Part shown: positions 27,915 through 36,382 of the stretch, in pieces
How positions within the stretch are numbered: the stretch's first letter is position 1
Layout of the letters: each line of letters starts with the position of its first letter
Source: Acetobacteraceae bacterium
Lineage (GTDB): Bacteria; Pseudomonadota; Alphaproteobacteria; Acetobacterales; Acetobacteraceae
Reading direction: 5' to 3'
DNA: 36,382 nucleotides
Assembly (NCBI GenBank): GCA_003133065.1
Contig: PKZM01000135.1
Location: 1-36,382 of the forward strand
Notes under the pieces: generated by a model
Seen by the model: the letters and a program-made list of their open reading frames with translations, nothing else
Told to the model about the DNA's origin: nothing
Database searches by the model: none
Position numbers and translations under genes: made by a program

Positions 27915-29391
27915 ACCCGAGCTCCTCATGCCACGTCCGTCCATCACGCTCAATTAACGCAATCGCGGCTGTTGGTCCCCAACTGCCTGCCGCATATGGC
28001 TTGGGCCGCTCCGCGTTGTTCGCCCATGCATCCAGGATCGGTTCAACCCAGAGCCACGCCGCCTCCACCTCATCGCGCCGCATGAACAGCGTCGCGTTAC
28101 CCCGCACGGTATCCATCAGCAATCGCTCATATGCGTCCGGATAATGGATCGCGAACGCCTTCTCGAAGCTGATATCCAGCTCGGCCGGCCGTAGCCGCAA
28201 CCCGCCAGGACCCGGATCCTTCGTCATCATCGCTAGCCGGATGCCCTCCTCCGGCTGTAGCCGGATGATGAGGCGGTTCGGCTGCATCTCCGCTGCTTCC
28301 GGCGGAAATACTGAAATCGGGATGTCACGGAACTGGATCACCACTTCCGAAACCTTCTGCGGCAGCCGTTTCCCCGTGCGCAAGTAGAAAGGCACGTTGG
28401 CCCAGCGCCAGGTGCGAACCTCCGCCTTCAGCGCAACAAATGTCTCCGTATCGCTGGTGCGGCCTTCGCCGAGGTCCTTGAGGTAACCATCCACTGATCG
28501 GCCGGCGACAGCGCCCGCCACATACTGGCCGCGAATCGTAAGATGGCCCACCTCATGCGGTGCCATCGGCCGCAATGCGCGCAATACCTTCAGCTTTTCG
28601 TCGCGCAGCGCATCTGCATGCAGGCTGATCGGCGGCTCCATCGCCAACAGGCAGAGCAGTTGCAGCAGATGGTTTTGAACCATGTCCCGCAGTGCACCGG
28701 AGTGGTCGTAGTAATCGCCGCGACCCTCCACGCCGACCGTCTCGCCCACGGTGATCTGCACATGGTCGATCACGTCGGCGTTCCAAAGTCGTTCGAAGAT
28801 CACGTTGGCAAAGCGTAGGGCCAACAAGTTCTGCACCGTCTCCTTGCCCAGGAAATGGTCGATGCGATAGGTCTGTTTTTCAGAGAAAACCTGGCCGACG
28901 TCCTCGATGATCTGGCGTGCGGAAGCCAGATCATGGCCGATCGGTTTTTCCAGCACCACGCGGGATTTTTGCGTCACCAGCCCGTGGCGCTTGAGGTTGT
29001 TGCAAACTGCGCCATACAGGTTGGGCGAGGTCGCCAGGTAGAATACACGCACATGGTCCGGCGCGCCGGCGAACACGGCGTTCACCTGCTCCCACCCATC
29101 TTCGTGCGCGCCATTGACCCGAGTGTAGAACACCAGTTGCAGGAAATTGCTCAGCGTCTCTGCTTCGAGCTGGCTTTCCGGCACATGCTCGCGCAGTGCG
29201 GCCTCGGCCCGCACCCGGTAGGTCTCGTCGGTCAGGTCGGAGCGGGCGGCGGCGATGATGCGGCAGGCGCTGGAGAACTGCCGCGCCCGAAAACGCTGGA
29301 ACAACGCCGGTACCAGCTTGCGCAGTGTCAGGTCGCCAGTGGCACCGAACACCAGGAAATCGAAATCCTCGACGGGGATGATGCTCGCCAT
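27913..29391 (-). CDS. zwf: Glucose-6-phosphate 1-dehydrogenase
   Basis: FLVFGATGDLTLRKLVPALF; RVVLEKPIGHDLASA; YRIDHFLGKETVQNLLALRFAN; FYLRTGKRLPQKVSEVVIQF. Confidence 0.97.
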   Translation of the reverse strand: MASIIPVEDFDFLVFGATGDLTLRKLVPALFQRFRARQFSSACRIIAAARSDLTDETYRVRAEAALREHVPESQLEAETLSNFLQLVFYTRVNGAHEDGWEQVNAVFAGAPDHVRVFYLATSPNLYGAVCNNLKRHGLVTQKSRVVLEKPIGHDLASARQIIEDVGQVFSEKQTYRIDHFLGKETVQNLLALRFANVIFERLWNADVIDHVQITVGETVGVEGRGDYYDHSGALRDMVQNHLLQLLCLLAMEPPISLHADALRDEKLKVLRALRPMAPHEVGHLTIRGQYVAGAVAGRSVDGYLKDLGEGRTSDTETFVALKAEVRTWRWANVPFYLRTGKRLPQKVSEVVIQFRDIPISVFPPEAAEMQPNRLIIRLQPEEGIRLAMMTKDPGPGGLRLRPAELDISFEKAFAIHYPDAYERLLMDTVRGNATLFMRRDEVEAAWLWVEPILDAWANNAERPKPYAAGSWGPTAAIALIERDGRTWHEELG

Positions 29392-29406
29392 GGACGGACT
29401 TGGCTC

Positions 29407-30840
29407 CTATTTGACGGTGGCAACGCGTAGCGAATTGGTGGTCCCTGCCTGGCCGAACGGGATGCCGGCAGCCACAACCACCGTATCTCCGTTCACGGCG
29501 AAGCCTTCACCGCGCGCCAGAAGTGTGGCGCGGGCGACCGCCTCCGCCATTGTGCGGGCATCCTGGGCATGAATGGCATGCACGCCCCAGGCCAGGGCAA
29601 GGCGGCGCGCGACCGCTTGCTCAGTGACAATGGCCAGCACTGGCTGGCCCGGCCGCTCCCTCGCGACCCGAAGTGCCGTCTTGCCAGAGGAAGTGAAGGC
29701 GGCGATGGCGCAGGCGCCGATACTGCGGGCGACCTGACTGCTGGCTGCTGCAATCGCGGAAGATATCGATCCATCCGCCGAGGCGCGGCCGGCATCCATG
29801 ATCTGCCGCCAGCCGGGATCCTGTTCTACGCGGCTGACGATCCGGTCCATCATGGCGACGGCTTCGGCGGGGTACTGGCCGGCGGCTGTCTCGCCTGACA
29901 ACATGACGGCGTCGGCGCCATCGAACACCGCGCCGGCCACATCGCTGGCTTCGGCGCGGGTGGGTGCGGGAGCGGTCATCATGCTTTCGAGCATCTGTGT
30001 CGCCACGATCACGGGCTTGCCGGCCTCACGAGAGGCGCGCACGATGCGCTTCTGCGCCAGCGGCACTTCCTCGGGCGGCAATTCGACACCCAAATCGCCG
30101 CGGGCGACCATGACCGCATCAGAGAGGGCAATGATGGCCTCCAACTGGTCCAGCGCCTGCGGCTTTTCGATCTTTGAGACGATCCAGGCGCGGCCGCCGA
30201 CGATGGAACGTGCTTCGGCCACATCCTCCGGGCGCTGCACAAAACTCAGCCCGATGAAATCGACACCCTGATCGAGCGCGAAATCCAGATCGCGACGGTC
30301 CTTCTCCGTCAGGGCAGGAATCTGAAGCAGGATATCGGGGACGTTGACGCCTTTACGGTCGCTCAGGGGGCCTCCTGTGACGACGTCGCATTCCAGATGA
30401 CCACCTCGATTATGCGACACCCGCAGGCGCAGTTTGCCATCGTCGAGTAACAGCGTTGTACCGCCTCTGGCGGCGGCGATGATCTCCGGGTGAGGCAATT
30501 GCACACGCCGCGCATTACCGGGTGTGGGATCTTGGTCGAGGATGAAGGCCTGGCCGGTGCTGAGATGGACACGGCCACCAGCGAACCGACCTACCCGAAG
30601 TTTGGGGCCTTGAACGTCTGCCAACAGCCCGATCTGCCGGCCGGTCTGTGCTTCCAGGGCGCGTACAGTCGCGATATTGGCGGCATGGTCGGCGTGGCTG
30701 CCGTGAGAGAAATTGAGCCGGAATACGTCGGCGCCGGTCGCGAACAGACGACCAATCATCCCTGCGTCCGTGCTGGCTGGACCAAGCGTGGCCACGATCT
30801 TGGTTTGTCGATGACGGCGCATTTTTGGGCGGTCGTGCAT
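29407..30840 (-). CDS. pyk: Pyruvate kinase
   Basis: Start MHDRPKMRRHRQTKIVATLGPAS at 30840 within the longer ORF; FRLNFSHGSHADH; MVARGDLGVELPPEEVPLAQKRI; PVIVATQMLESM; VMLSGETAAGQYP. Confidence 0.96.
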   Translation of the reverse strand: MHDRPKMRRHRQTKIVATLGPASTDAGMIGRLFATGADVFRLNFSHGSHADHAANIATVRALEAQTGRQIGLLADVQGPKLRVGRFAGGRVHLSTGQAFILDQDPTPGNARRVQLPHPEIIAAARGGTTLLLDDGKLRLRVSHNRGGHLECDVVTGGPLSDRKGVNVPDILLQIPALTEKDRRDLDFALDQGVDFIGLSFVQRPEDVAEARSIVGGRAWIVSKIEKPQALDQLEAIIALSDAVMVARGDLGVELPPEEVPLAQKRIVRASREAGKPVIVATQMLESMMTAPAPTRAEASDVAGAVFDGADAVMLSGETAAGQYPAEAVAMMDRIVSRVEQDPGWRQIMDAGRASADGSISSAIAAASSQVARSIGACAIAAFTSSGKTALRVARERPGQPVLAIVTEQAVARRLALAWGVHAIHAQDARTMAEAVARATLLARGEGFAVNGDTVVVAAGIPFGQAGTTNSLRVATVK

Positions 30841-30937
30841 GCGTGCTCCAACATGTTCTGGTTGGCGAGGGCGGGGCGAGGTATGGCGAAGCGCGGCGTG
30901 GGATGCCACCTCAGGGCAAAGCATAGGAGACATTTGA

Positions 30938-31198
30938 ATGCCTGCGCCCCATTTGGACCCGGCCACCCAAATTGAACTGGAGGCTGCCGCCTTCCGCCGG
31001 TTGGTTGCCCATTTGCGCGAGCGAAGTGACGTGCAGAATATCGACCTGATGACCTTGGCGGGTTTTTGCCGCAATTGCTTGAGCCGGTGGTATCGTGAGG
31101 CGGCGGCCGATCGCGGCATCGAGATCACCGATCCGGATGCCCGGGAATTCGTGTATGGCATGCCGTATAAGGAATGGCAGGCGCTGTTTCAGCGGTGA
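30938..31198 (+). CDS. DUF1244 family protein
   Basis: 86 aa AAFRRLVAHLRERSDVQNIDLMTLAGFCRNCLSRWYREAAADRGIEITDPDAREFVYGMPYKEWQ, characteristic of DUF1244. Confidence 0.9.
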   Translation: MPAPHLDPATQIELEAAAFRRLVAHLRERSDVQNIDLMTLAGFCRNCLSRWYREAAADRGIEITDPDAREFVYGMPYKEWQALFQR

Positions 31199-31212
31199 GA
31201 GAGGAAGAAAGA

Positions 31213-31247
31213 GTTCTTTTTTGAAAAAAGAACCAAAAAAATTTTTG
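31213..31247 (-). repeat. AT-rich palindromic intergenic repeat (copy 7), left half of an inverted pair
   Basis: GTTCTTTTTTGAAAAAAGAACCAAAAAAATTTTTG. Confidence 0.8.
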
Positions 31248-31304
31248 CCTGTTCGCACTTACTGACGATCCGACATGGTCGGCACAGCACGTGCCTGAAC
31301 AAAT

Positions 31305-31338
31305 AGAAGTTTTCTGGTTCTTTTTTTCAAAAAAGAAC
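31305..31338 (+). repeat. AT-rich palindromic intergenic repeat (copy 8), right half of an inverted pair
   Basis: AGAAGTTTTCTGGTTCTTTTTTTCAAAAAAGAAC. Confidence 0.8.
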
Positions 31339-31414
31339 ATTCTTGCTTCTTGTTGACCGCGCCCCCCCCTGGGTTTATCCGCCGCCCCCTTACCTTGCGT
31401 TTTGGGGGATCATC

Positions 31415-31693
31415 ATGGCCGTGGCTATAGCCGAAAAGAGTGTCAGCGACGATGCCAAGGTGGGCGGGATCGCGGTGGAGCGCCTGCGGAGCCTGATTGA
31501 AAGAATTGAGCGGCTGGAGGAGGAGCGCAAGGCGCTCGGCAACGATATCAAGGACATTTACGGCGAGGCGAAGTCCGCGGGCTTTGATGTGAAGGTCATT
31601 CGGCAGATCATTCGCCTGCGCAAGCAGGAGCCGGCCGAGATCGAGGAGCAAGAGACGCTGCTTGATGTCTACCGCCGGGCCCTGGGCATGTAG
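31415..31693 (+). CDS. gapR: DUF2312 / GapR-family DNA-binding protein
   Basis: VGGIAVERLRSLIERIERLEEERKALGNDIKDIYGEAKSAGFDVKVIRQIIRLRKQEPAEIEEQETLLDVYRRALGM; classic GapR; start ATG 31415. Confidence 0.94.
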   Translation: MAVAIAEKSVSDDAKVGGIAVERLRSLIERIERLEEERKALGNDIKDIYGEAKSAGFDVKVIRQIIRLRKQEPAEIEEQETLLDVYRRALGM

Positions 31694-31771
31694 CGCCCGA
31701 GATGAGGCCGCACCTTTGACGGCGGCGCACGCGCCCTTACATGAGCAGTGTGTAGCCTCAAGGACCATCGC

Positions 31772-33586
31772 ATGACTCACTTAGCCCCCGAGGGCTCGAT
31801 CGCTGTGGCCAGCCCGGGTGAGACGGACCTGCCCTGTTGGGATCTTTCCGATCTCTACGATAGCCCGGCTTCGCCGCGCATAGAGTCCGACCTGGAGGCG
31901 GCTGACGCGCGGGGGCGGGAGTTCGCCGCTTCCTACACCGGCCGGCTCGCCGGGCTGACGGGCAATGAGTTGGCGGCCTGCATGGAAACATTCGAGGCCA
32001 TCGACGAGACGCTGGGCCGCGTGATGTCCTACGCGCAACTCCTGTTTAGCGCCGACAGCACCAATCCCGAGGCCGGAAAATTCTATCAGGGCATGATGGA
32101 GCGCTGCACCGCCATCAGCGCCCATATCCTGTTCTTCCGGCTCGAGCTTAACCGCATCGAGGATGCGGTGCTTGAAGCCAAGCTCGCCGATCCGGCCTTC
32201 GCCCGCTGGCGCCCTTACCTGCGCGATCTGCGCGTCTGGCGCGAACACCAGCTTTCCGACGAGCTGGAGCGGTTCGTGCACGAGCGCGAGGTGACGGGGC
32301 GCGCCGCGTGGAGCCGCCTGTTCGATGAAACCATCGCCGGCATGCGGGTGCCGTTCGCGGGCGAGAAGCTGACCGTGAACGCGGTGCTCAACAAGCTTTC
32401 TGATCCTGATCGGAAAATCCGCGAGGTGGCCGCCGAGGCCATCGGCCACGCCTTCTCCGAGCGGGGAAAACTGTTTTCGCTGATCACCAATACCCTGGCC
32501 AAGGACAAGGAGATCATCGACACGTGGCGTGCGTTCCCACGCCCCGGCACTGAGCGCAATCTCTCCAACGTGGTGGAAGACGAGGTTGTCGATGCCCTGG
32601 TGAGCGCCGTGGTGGCGGAGTATCCGCGGCTGTCCCACCGCTACTACGCGCTAAAGGCCAAGTGGCTCGGGCTGGAGAAACTGCAGCACTGGGACCGGAA
32701 TGCGCCGCTGCCGGGAGATGACGACCGGAAGGTGAATTGGTCCGAGGCGCGGTCCACCGTGCTGGGCGCGTATGGCAGATTCGATACGGACCTCGCAAGG
32801 ATCGGCGGGCGGTTCTTCGATCATGGCTGGATCGATGCGGCCTTGCGGGACGGCAAGGCGGGGGGCGCGTTCGCGCACCCGACCGTGCCTTCCGTGCATC
32901 CCTATATTCTGATGAATTTCCATGGCCGTACGCGTGACGTGATGACGCTGGCGCATGAGCTCGGCCACGGGGTGCACCAGGTGCTGGCGGGCGAGCAGGG
33001 GCATCTGATGTCCGGCACGCCGCTGACGCTGGCCGAGACGGCCAGCGTGTTCGGCGAGATGCTCACGTTCCGCGCGCTGCTCGATGCGGAAACCGATCCG
33101 GTGCGGCGCAGGCTGATGCTGGCTGGAAAGGTGGAGGACATGCTGAATACGGTAGTGCGGCAGATTGCCTTCTACAGGTTTGAAACTCTGCTGCATGACG
33201 AGCGGCGGCAGGGCGAATTGGTGCCCGAGCGTATCGGCGAGCTGTGGCTTCAGGTGCAGACGGAGAGCCTGGGGCCGGCCTTTGAGTTTACGCCGGACTA
33301 TGCAGTGTTCTGGGCCTATGTGCCCCACTTCATCCATTCGCCGTTCTACGTGTACGCCTATGCGTTTGGCGATTGTCTGGTGAACGCGCTTTACGACGTG
33401 TTCCAGTCCGGCCATCCTGGCTTTGCGGAGAAATACAAGGCGATGTTGCGCGCGGGCGGGACCAAGCGGCACCGCGAGTTGCTGGCGCCGTTCGGCCTGG
33501 ATGCGTCGGATCCCGCGTTCTGGCGGCGCGGCCTGGACGTGATTTCCGGCTTCATTGATGAGCTTGAAGCCGGCACGCATGTCTGA
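31772..33586 (+). CDS. pepF: Oligoendopeptidase F family M3 metallopeptidase
   Basis: LPCWDLSDLYDSPASPRIESDLEAAD; zinc motif MTLAHELGHGVHQVLA; PLTLAETASVFGEML; FWAYVPHFIHSPFYVYAYAFGDCLVNALY. Confidence 0.94.
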   Translation: MTHLAPEGSIAVASPGETDLPCWDLSDLYDSPASPRIESDLEAADARGREFAASYTGRLAGLTGNELAACMETFEAIDETLGRVMSYAQLLFSADSTNPEAGKFYQGMMERCTAISAHILFFRLELNRIEDAVLEAKLADPAFARWRPYLRDLRVWREHQLSDELERFVHEREVTGRAAWSRLFDETIAGMRVPFAGEKLTVNAVLNKLSDPDRKIREVAAEAIGHAFSERGKLFSLITNTLAKDKEIIDTWRAFPRPGTERNLSNVVEDEVVDALVSAVVAEYPRLSHRYYALKAKWLGLEKLQHWDRNAPLPGDDDRKVNWSEARSTVLGAYGRFDTDLARIGGRFFDHGWIDAALRDGKAGGAFAHPTVPSVHPYILMNFHGRTRDVMTLAHELGHGVHQVLAGEQGHLMSGTPLTLAETASVFGEMLTFRALLDAETDPVRRRLMLAGKVEDMLNTVVRQIAFYRFETLLHDERRQGELVPERIGELWLQVQTESLGPAFEFTPDYAVFWAYVPHFIHSPFYVYAYAFGDCLVNALYDVFQSGHPGFAEKYKAMLRAGGTKRHRELLAPFGLDASDPAFWRRGLDVISGFIDELEAGTHV

Positions 33587-34955
33587 TCGGCCGGATTTAC
33601 CGCCGTCCCCGGTGGCCAATGCCAATCTGTTCGGGGAATTGCGGCGCATGGCGCGCACGTCCGGCGCCGTGGGCGGCATTGCGGCGCGCGTGGCCGGCGC
33701 GCGCATGTTCGGGATCAAGACGGATCGGGGTGCGCATGCGGAAGATCTGAAAGCCATACTCGGCGGGCTGAAAGGTCCGCTGATGAAGGTGGCGCAGTTC
33801 CTCTCCACTATTCCGGATGCGCTGCCAGCGGAATATGCGGCGGAACTGGCGCAGTTGCAGGCCAATGCGCCGCCGATGGGGTGGGCGTTCGTGCGCCGAC
33901 GCATGTCCAGCGAGTTGGGTACTGCGTGGGAAAGCAAATTTTCGGAATTTGGCCGGGAGGCGGCAGCGGCGGCGAGCCTTGGCCAGGTTCATCGTGGGCG
34001 TCTGGCTGATGGCGCCGAGGTTGCGTGCAAGTTGCAATACCCGGACATGCCGAGCGTGGTGGAAGCCGATTTGCGGCAGTTGCGCCTGGCTCTGGCACTA
34101 TATCACCGCATGGATAACGCGATCCAGAACGAAGAAATCTACAAGGAACTCTCCGAGCGCCTTCGGGAAGAGCTGGATTACATGCGCGAGGCCGCGCAAA
34201 TGCGTTTGTATAAGCTGATGCTGGCGGGCGTGGAGACCGTGACGGTGCCGACGCCCATCATGTCGGCCACCACGCCGCGTTTGCTGACCATGACGTGGCT
34301 GCCGGGGCGGGGGCTGCAAAGTGTGCTCGATACCGATCCGCCTTTGGAGGTGCGCAACGACATTGCGCGTGCGCTGTTCAGCGGCTGGTATATTCCCTTG
34401 TACCGCTATGGCGTGATCCATGGCGACCCGCATTTGGGCAACTACCAGGTGCGGGCCGATAACGGCATCAATTTGCTCGATTTCGGCGCGATCCGCGTGT
34501 TCCCGCCGCATTTCTTGCGCGGAGTTATAGATCTGTTCGAGGCAGTGCGGGATAACGATGACGATCGGGCGTATCACGCCTATGAGAGCTGGGGGTTTAC
34601 CGGGCTATCACGCGAGAAGATCGATGTTCTGAATCAATGGGCGCGGTTTCTGTATGAGCCGCTGATCCAGGATCGCGAGCGATTGATCCAGGAAACCAAT
34701 GATCCGCAATATGGACGCGAGGTGGCGCAGCAGGTTCATGCCGGCTTGCAACGCACGGGCGGGGTGAAGCCGCCGCGGGAATTTGTGCTGATGGATCGGT
34801 CCGCCATTGGGCTGGGGTCGGTGTTTTTGCGCCTGGGGGCGAAGCTGAACTGGCATCGCATGTTCCATGAGTTGATTGATGGGTTTAATGAGGCGGAACT
34901 CGCTACCCGGCAATCTGCCGCTCTTTCGGAGGCGGGCGTTCCAGTAAGCCTGTGA
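33579..34955 (+). CDS. ABC1/UbiB (AarF-like) atypical kinase family protein
   Basis: LGGLKGPLMKVAQFLSTIPDALPAEYAAELAQLQANAPP (KxGQ-like); AAAASLGQVHRGRLADGAEVACKLQYPDM; YGVIHGDPHLGNYQVRADNGINLLDFGAIR; overlaps pepF by 8 bp. Confidence 0.92.
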   Translation: MSDRPDLPPSPVANANLFGELRRMARTSGAVGGIAARVAGARMFGIKTDRGAHAEDLKAILGGLKGPLMKVAQFLSTIPDALPAEYAAELAQLQANAPPMGWAFVRRRMSSELGTAWESKFSEFGREAAAAASLGQVHRGRLADGAEVACKLQYPDMPSVVEADLRQLRLALALYHRMDNAIQNEEIYKELSERLREELDYMREAAQMRLYKLMLAGVETVTVPTPIMSATTPRLLTMTWLPGRGLQSVLDTDPPLEVRNDIARALFSGWYIPLYRYGVIHGDPHLGNYQVRADNGINLLDFGAIRVFPPHFLRGVIDLFEAVRDNDDDRAYHAYESWGFTGLSREKIDVLNQWARFLYEPLIQDRERLIQETNDPQYGREVAQQVHAGLQRTGGVKPPREFVLMDRSAIGLGSVFLRLGAKLNWHRMFHELIDGFNEAELATRQSAALSEAGVPVSL

Positions 34956-35086
34956 CATCGGTCAGGATGGGATTGCGTCGGATGGGCGGCGTCTGACCTA
35001 TACTCCTGTTGCTCTTGCGCAACCCCGCCCTCCGTTGTTACGTGCGCCTCCCGGAAAAGCCCGGGCAAGGTTGAGGAAACACATAC

Positions 35087-36235
35087 ATGCGTCTTGCGGT
35101 TCTGAAGGAGCGTCGTGCGGCCGAGACGCGTGTGGCAGCCACTCCGGAAACCGTCCGCAAGATGGTGGCGCTCGGGTTGCAGGTGGTGGTGGAGGCCGGG
35201 GCAGGGCAGGGCGCCTCGATTGCCGATGCCGAGTTCGCTGCCGCCGGGGCAGAAGTGGCCGCTGATGCCGCGGCGGCGCTGTCGGGTGCCGGCATCGTGC
35301 TGGCCGTGCAGACGCCGGAGGAGGTGGAGAGGGCGCTGATTCCGCGGGGGGCGCTGCTGATCTGCATCTCGGGCGCGGCCGCGGACCGCGCGCTGGTGCC
35401 GGCCCTGGCCGAAGCGGGGATCGATGCGGCGGCCATGGAGTGGCTGCCGCGGATCACGCGCGCCCAGTCGATGGATGTGCTCTCCAGCCAGGCAAACCTG
35501 GCCGGATATCGCGCGGTGATCGAGGGCGCGGCCGCGTTCGACCGCGGGTTTGCCATGATGATGACGGCGGCCGGCACCGTGCCGCCGGCGCGGGTGTTCG
35601 TGGTGGGTGCCGGCGTGGCCGGCCTTCAGGCTATCGCGACGGCGCGCCGGCTGGGCGCCATCGTTTCCGCAACCGACGTGCGGCCGGCGGCTAAAGAAGA
35701 GATCAAGTCGCTGGGGGCGACCTTCGTGGGTGTGGAGGATGCTGAGACAGCGTCCCAGACCGGCGCCTACGCCAAGGAAATGACGGACGATTTCCGCCGC
35801 AAGCAGGCCGAGCTGATGACGGCGACGGTCGCCAAGAACGATTTGGTGATTTGCACGGCGCTGGTTCAGGGCGGCCGGGCGCCCACGCTGGTGACGCAGG
35901 CGATGGTCGACGGCATGAAGCCCGGCAGCGTGGTGGTGGACATCGCGGCGGATGGCGGTGGGAACTGCGAGGCGACACACCCCGGCGAGATGTACGTGAC
36001 GGCCAACGGCGTTAAAATCCTGGGTTTCCGGAATTGGCCTGGCCGCATCCCCGTCGCGGCCAGCACGCTTTACGCCAAAAACCTGCTCACCTTTCTGACC
36101 ACCTTCTGGGACAAGGCGGCGCAAGCACCAAAACTGCCGGAGGAGGATGCCATCGTGCAGGGGGTTATGCTCACCCGCGGCGGTCAGGTGGTGCACAAGC
36201 ATTTTGTTCCCGCCGAATCTGCCGTTGCGTCCTGA
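35087..36235 (+). CDS. pntAA: NAD(P) transhydrogenase subunit alpha part 1 (PntAA)
   Basis: MRLAVLKERRAAETRVAATPETVRKMVALGLQVVVEAGAG; RITRAQSMDVLSSQANLAGYRAVIEGA; VFVVGAGVAGLQAIATARRLGAIVSATDVRPAAKEEIKSLGATFV; MVDGMKPGSVVVDIAADGGGNCEAT. Confidence 0.95.
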   Translation: MRLAVLKERRAAETRVAATPETVRKMVALGLQVVVEAGAGQGASIADAEFAAAGAEVAADAAAALSGAGIVLAVQTPEEVERALIPRGALLICISGAAADRALVPALAEAGIDAAAMEWLPRITRAQSMDVLSSQANLAGYRAVIEGAAAFDRGFAMMMTAAGTVPPARVFVVGAGVAGLQAIATARRLGAIVSATDVRPAAKEEIKSLGATFVGVEDAETASQTGAYAKEMTDDFRRKQAELMTATVAKNDLVICTALVQGGRAPTLVTQAMVDGMKPGSVVVDIAADGGGNCEATHPGEMYVTANGVKILGFRNWPGRIPVAASTLYAKNLLTFLTTFWDKAAQAPKLPEEDAIVQGVMLTRGGQVVHKHFVPAESAVAS

Positions 36236-36248
36236 TAACGAGGCCATC

Positions 36249-36382
36249 ATGAATCCCACATCGCTCGCCGACCAGGCGCATCAACTGGCTGCCCGCGCGG
36301 CCGATCTGGCACACCAACTGGATGGGCTGGCGCACGCCGCCGCCCCCGTAACGGCGGCGGCCGAGCCGTTCATCTTCCTGCT
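36249..36382 (+). CDS. pntAB: NAD(P) transhydrogenase subunit alpha part 2 (PntAB), truncated by window end
   Basis: ATG at 36249: MNPTSLADQAHQLAARAADLAHQLDGLAHAAAPVTAAAEPFIFLL..., directly after pntAA. Confidence 0.8.
   Translation, partial: MNPTSLADQAHQLAARAADLAHQLDGLAHAAAPVTAAAEPFIFL

Noticed and set aside
31213-31338. Possible CRISPR or IS remnant at the paired palindromes
   Set aside because: Only two inverted (not direct) repeats and no regular spacer array, cas gene or transposase; better explained as a BIME-like repeat pair.
32651-33937. 428-aa minus-strand ORF opposite pepF
   Set aside because: Antisense to an M3 peptidase with a perfect HELGH motif; no domain signature.
34736-36259. 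507-aa minus-strand ORF across UbiB/PntAA
   Set aside because: Antisense to two clearly identified conserved genes; composition typical of spurious GC-rich frames.
1-36382. Defence island, BGC, prophage or toxin-antitoxin system
   Set aside because: No nuclease/helicase defence modules, phage structural genes, NRPS/PKS, or clear TA pair were recognised; the Rap1a/Tai-like protein alone is not enough.

Overview
The window is a gene-dense, GC-rich chromosomal segment. Gene families and synteny suggest an alphaproteobacterium, possibly Acetobacteraceae (inference). Most of it is housekeeping: glnII (partial), a DUF445 gene, a Rap1a/Tai-like gene, purS, purC, tRNA-Leu(CAG), an RNase D, lptC-lptA-lptB-rpoN-hpf, a globin-like/MCP/PilZ chemoreceptor, rne, amiC, a PBP1A, prfB with a programmed +1 frameshift, an orphan Rieske petA, zwf, pyk, a DUF1244 gene, gapR, an M3 oligoendopeptidase, an ABC1/UbiB kinase, pntAA and partial pntAB. 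The main accessory segment is a compact exopolysaccharide locus at 20098-27042. It encodes a polyprenyl-phosphate sugar transferase, a BY-kinase-like protein with a degenerate Walker A, a Wzy/O-antigen-ligase-like protein, a GT4-GT26 fusion glycosyltransferase and a GumC/Wzz-like protein. Two families of intergenic palindromes are also visible. One is AT-rich (core GGTTCTTTTTTTCAAAAAAGAACA, about 8 copies, two of them as inverted pairs with about 55-nt spacers). The other is GC-rich (GGCCAGGGGGC-N3-GCCCCTGGCC-like), and two of its copies bound a roughly 170-bp MITE-like unit beside tRNA-Leu. No CRISPR array, rRNA, transposase or phage gene was found. I did not find a clearly unprecedented system; the EPS locus and the repeat families are the best candidates for follow-up.
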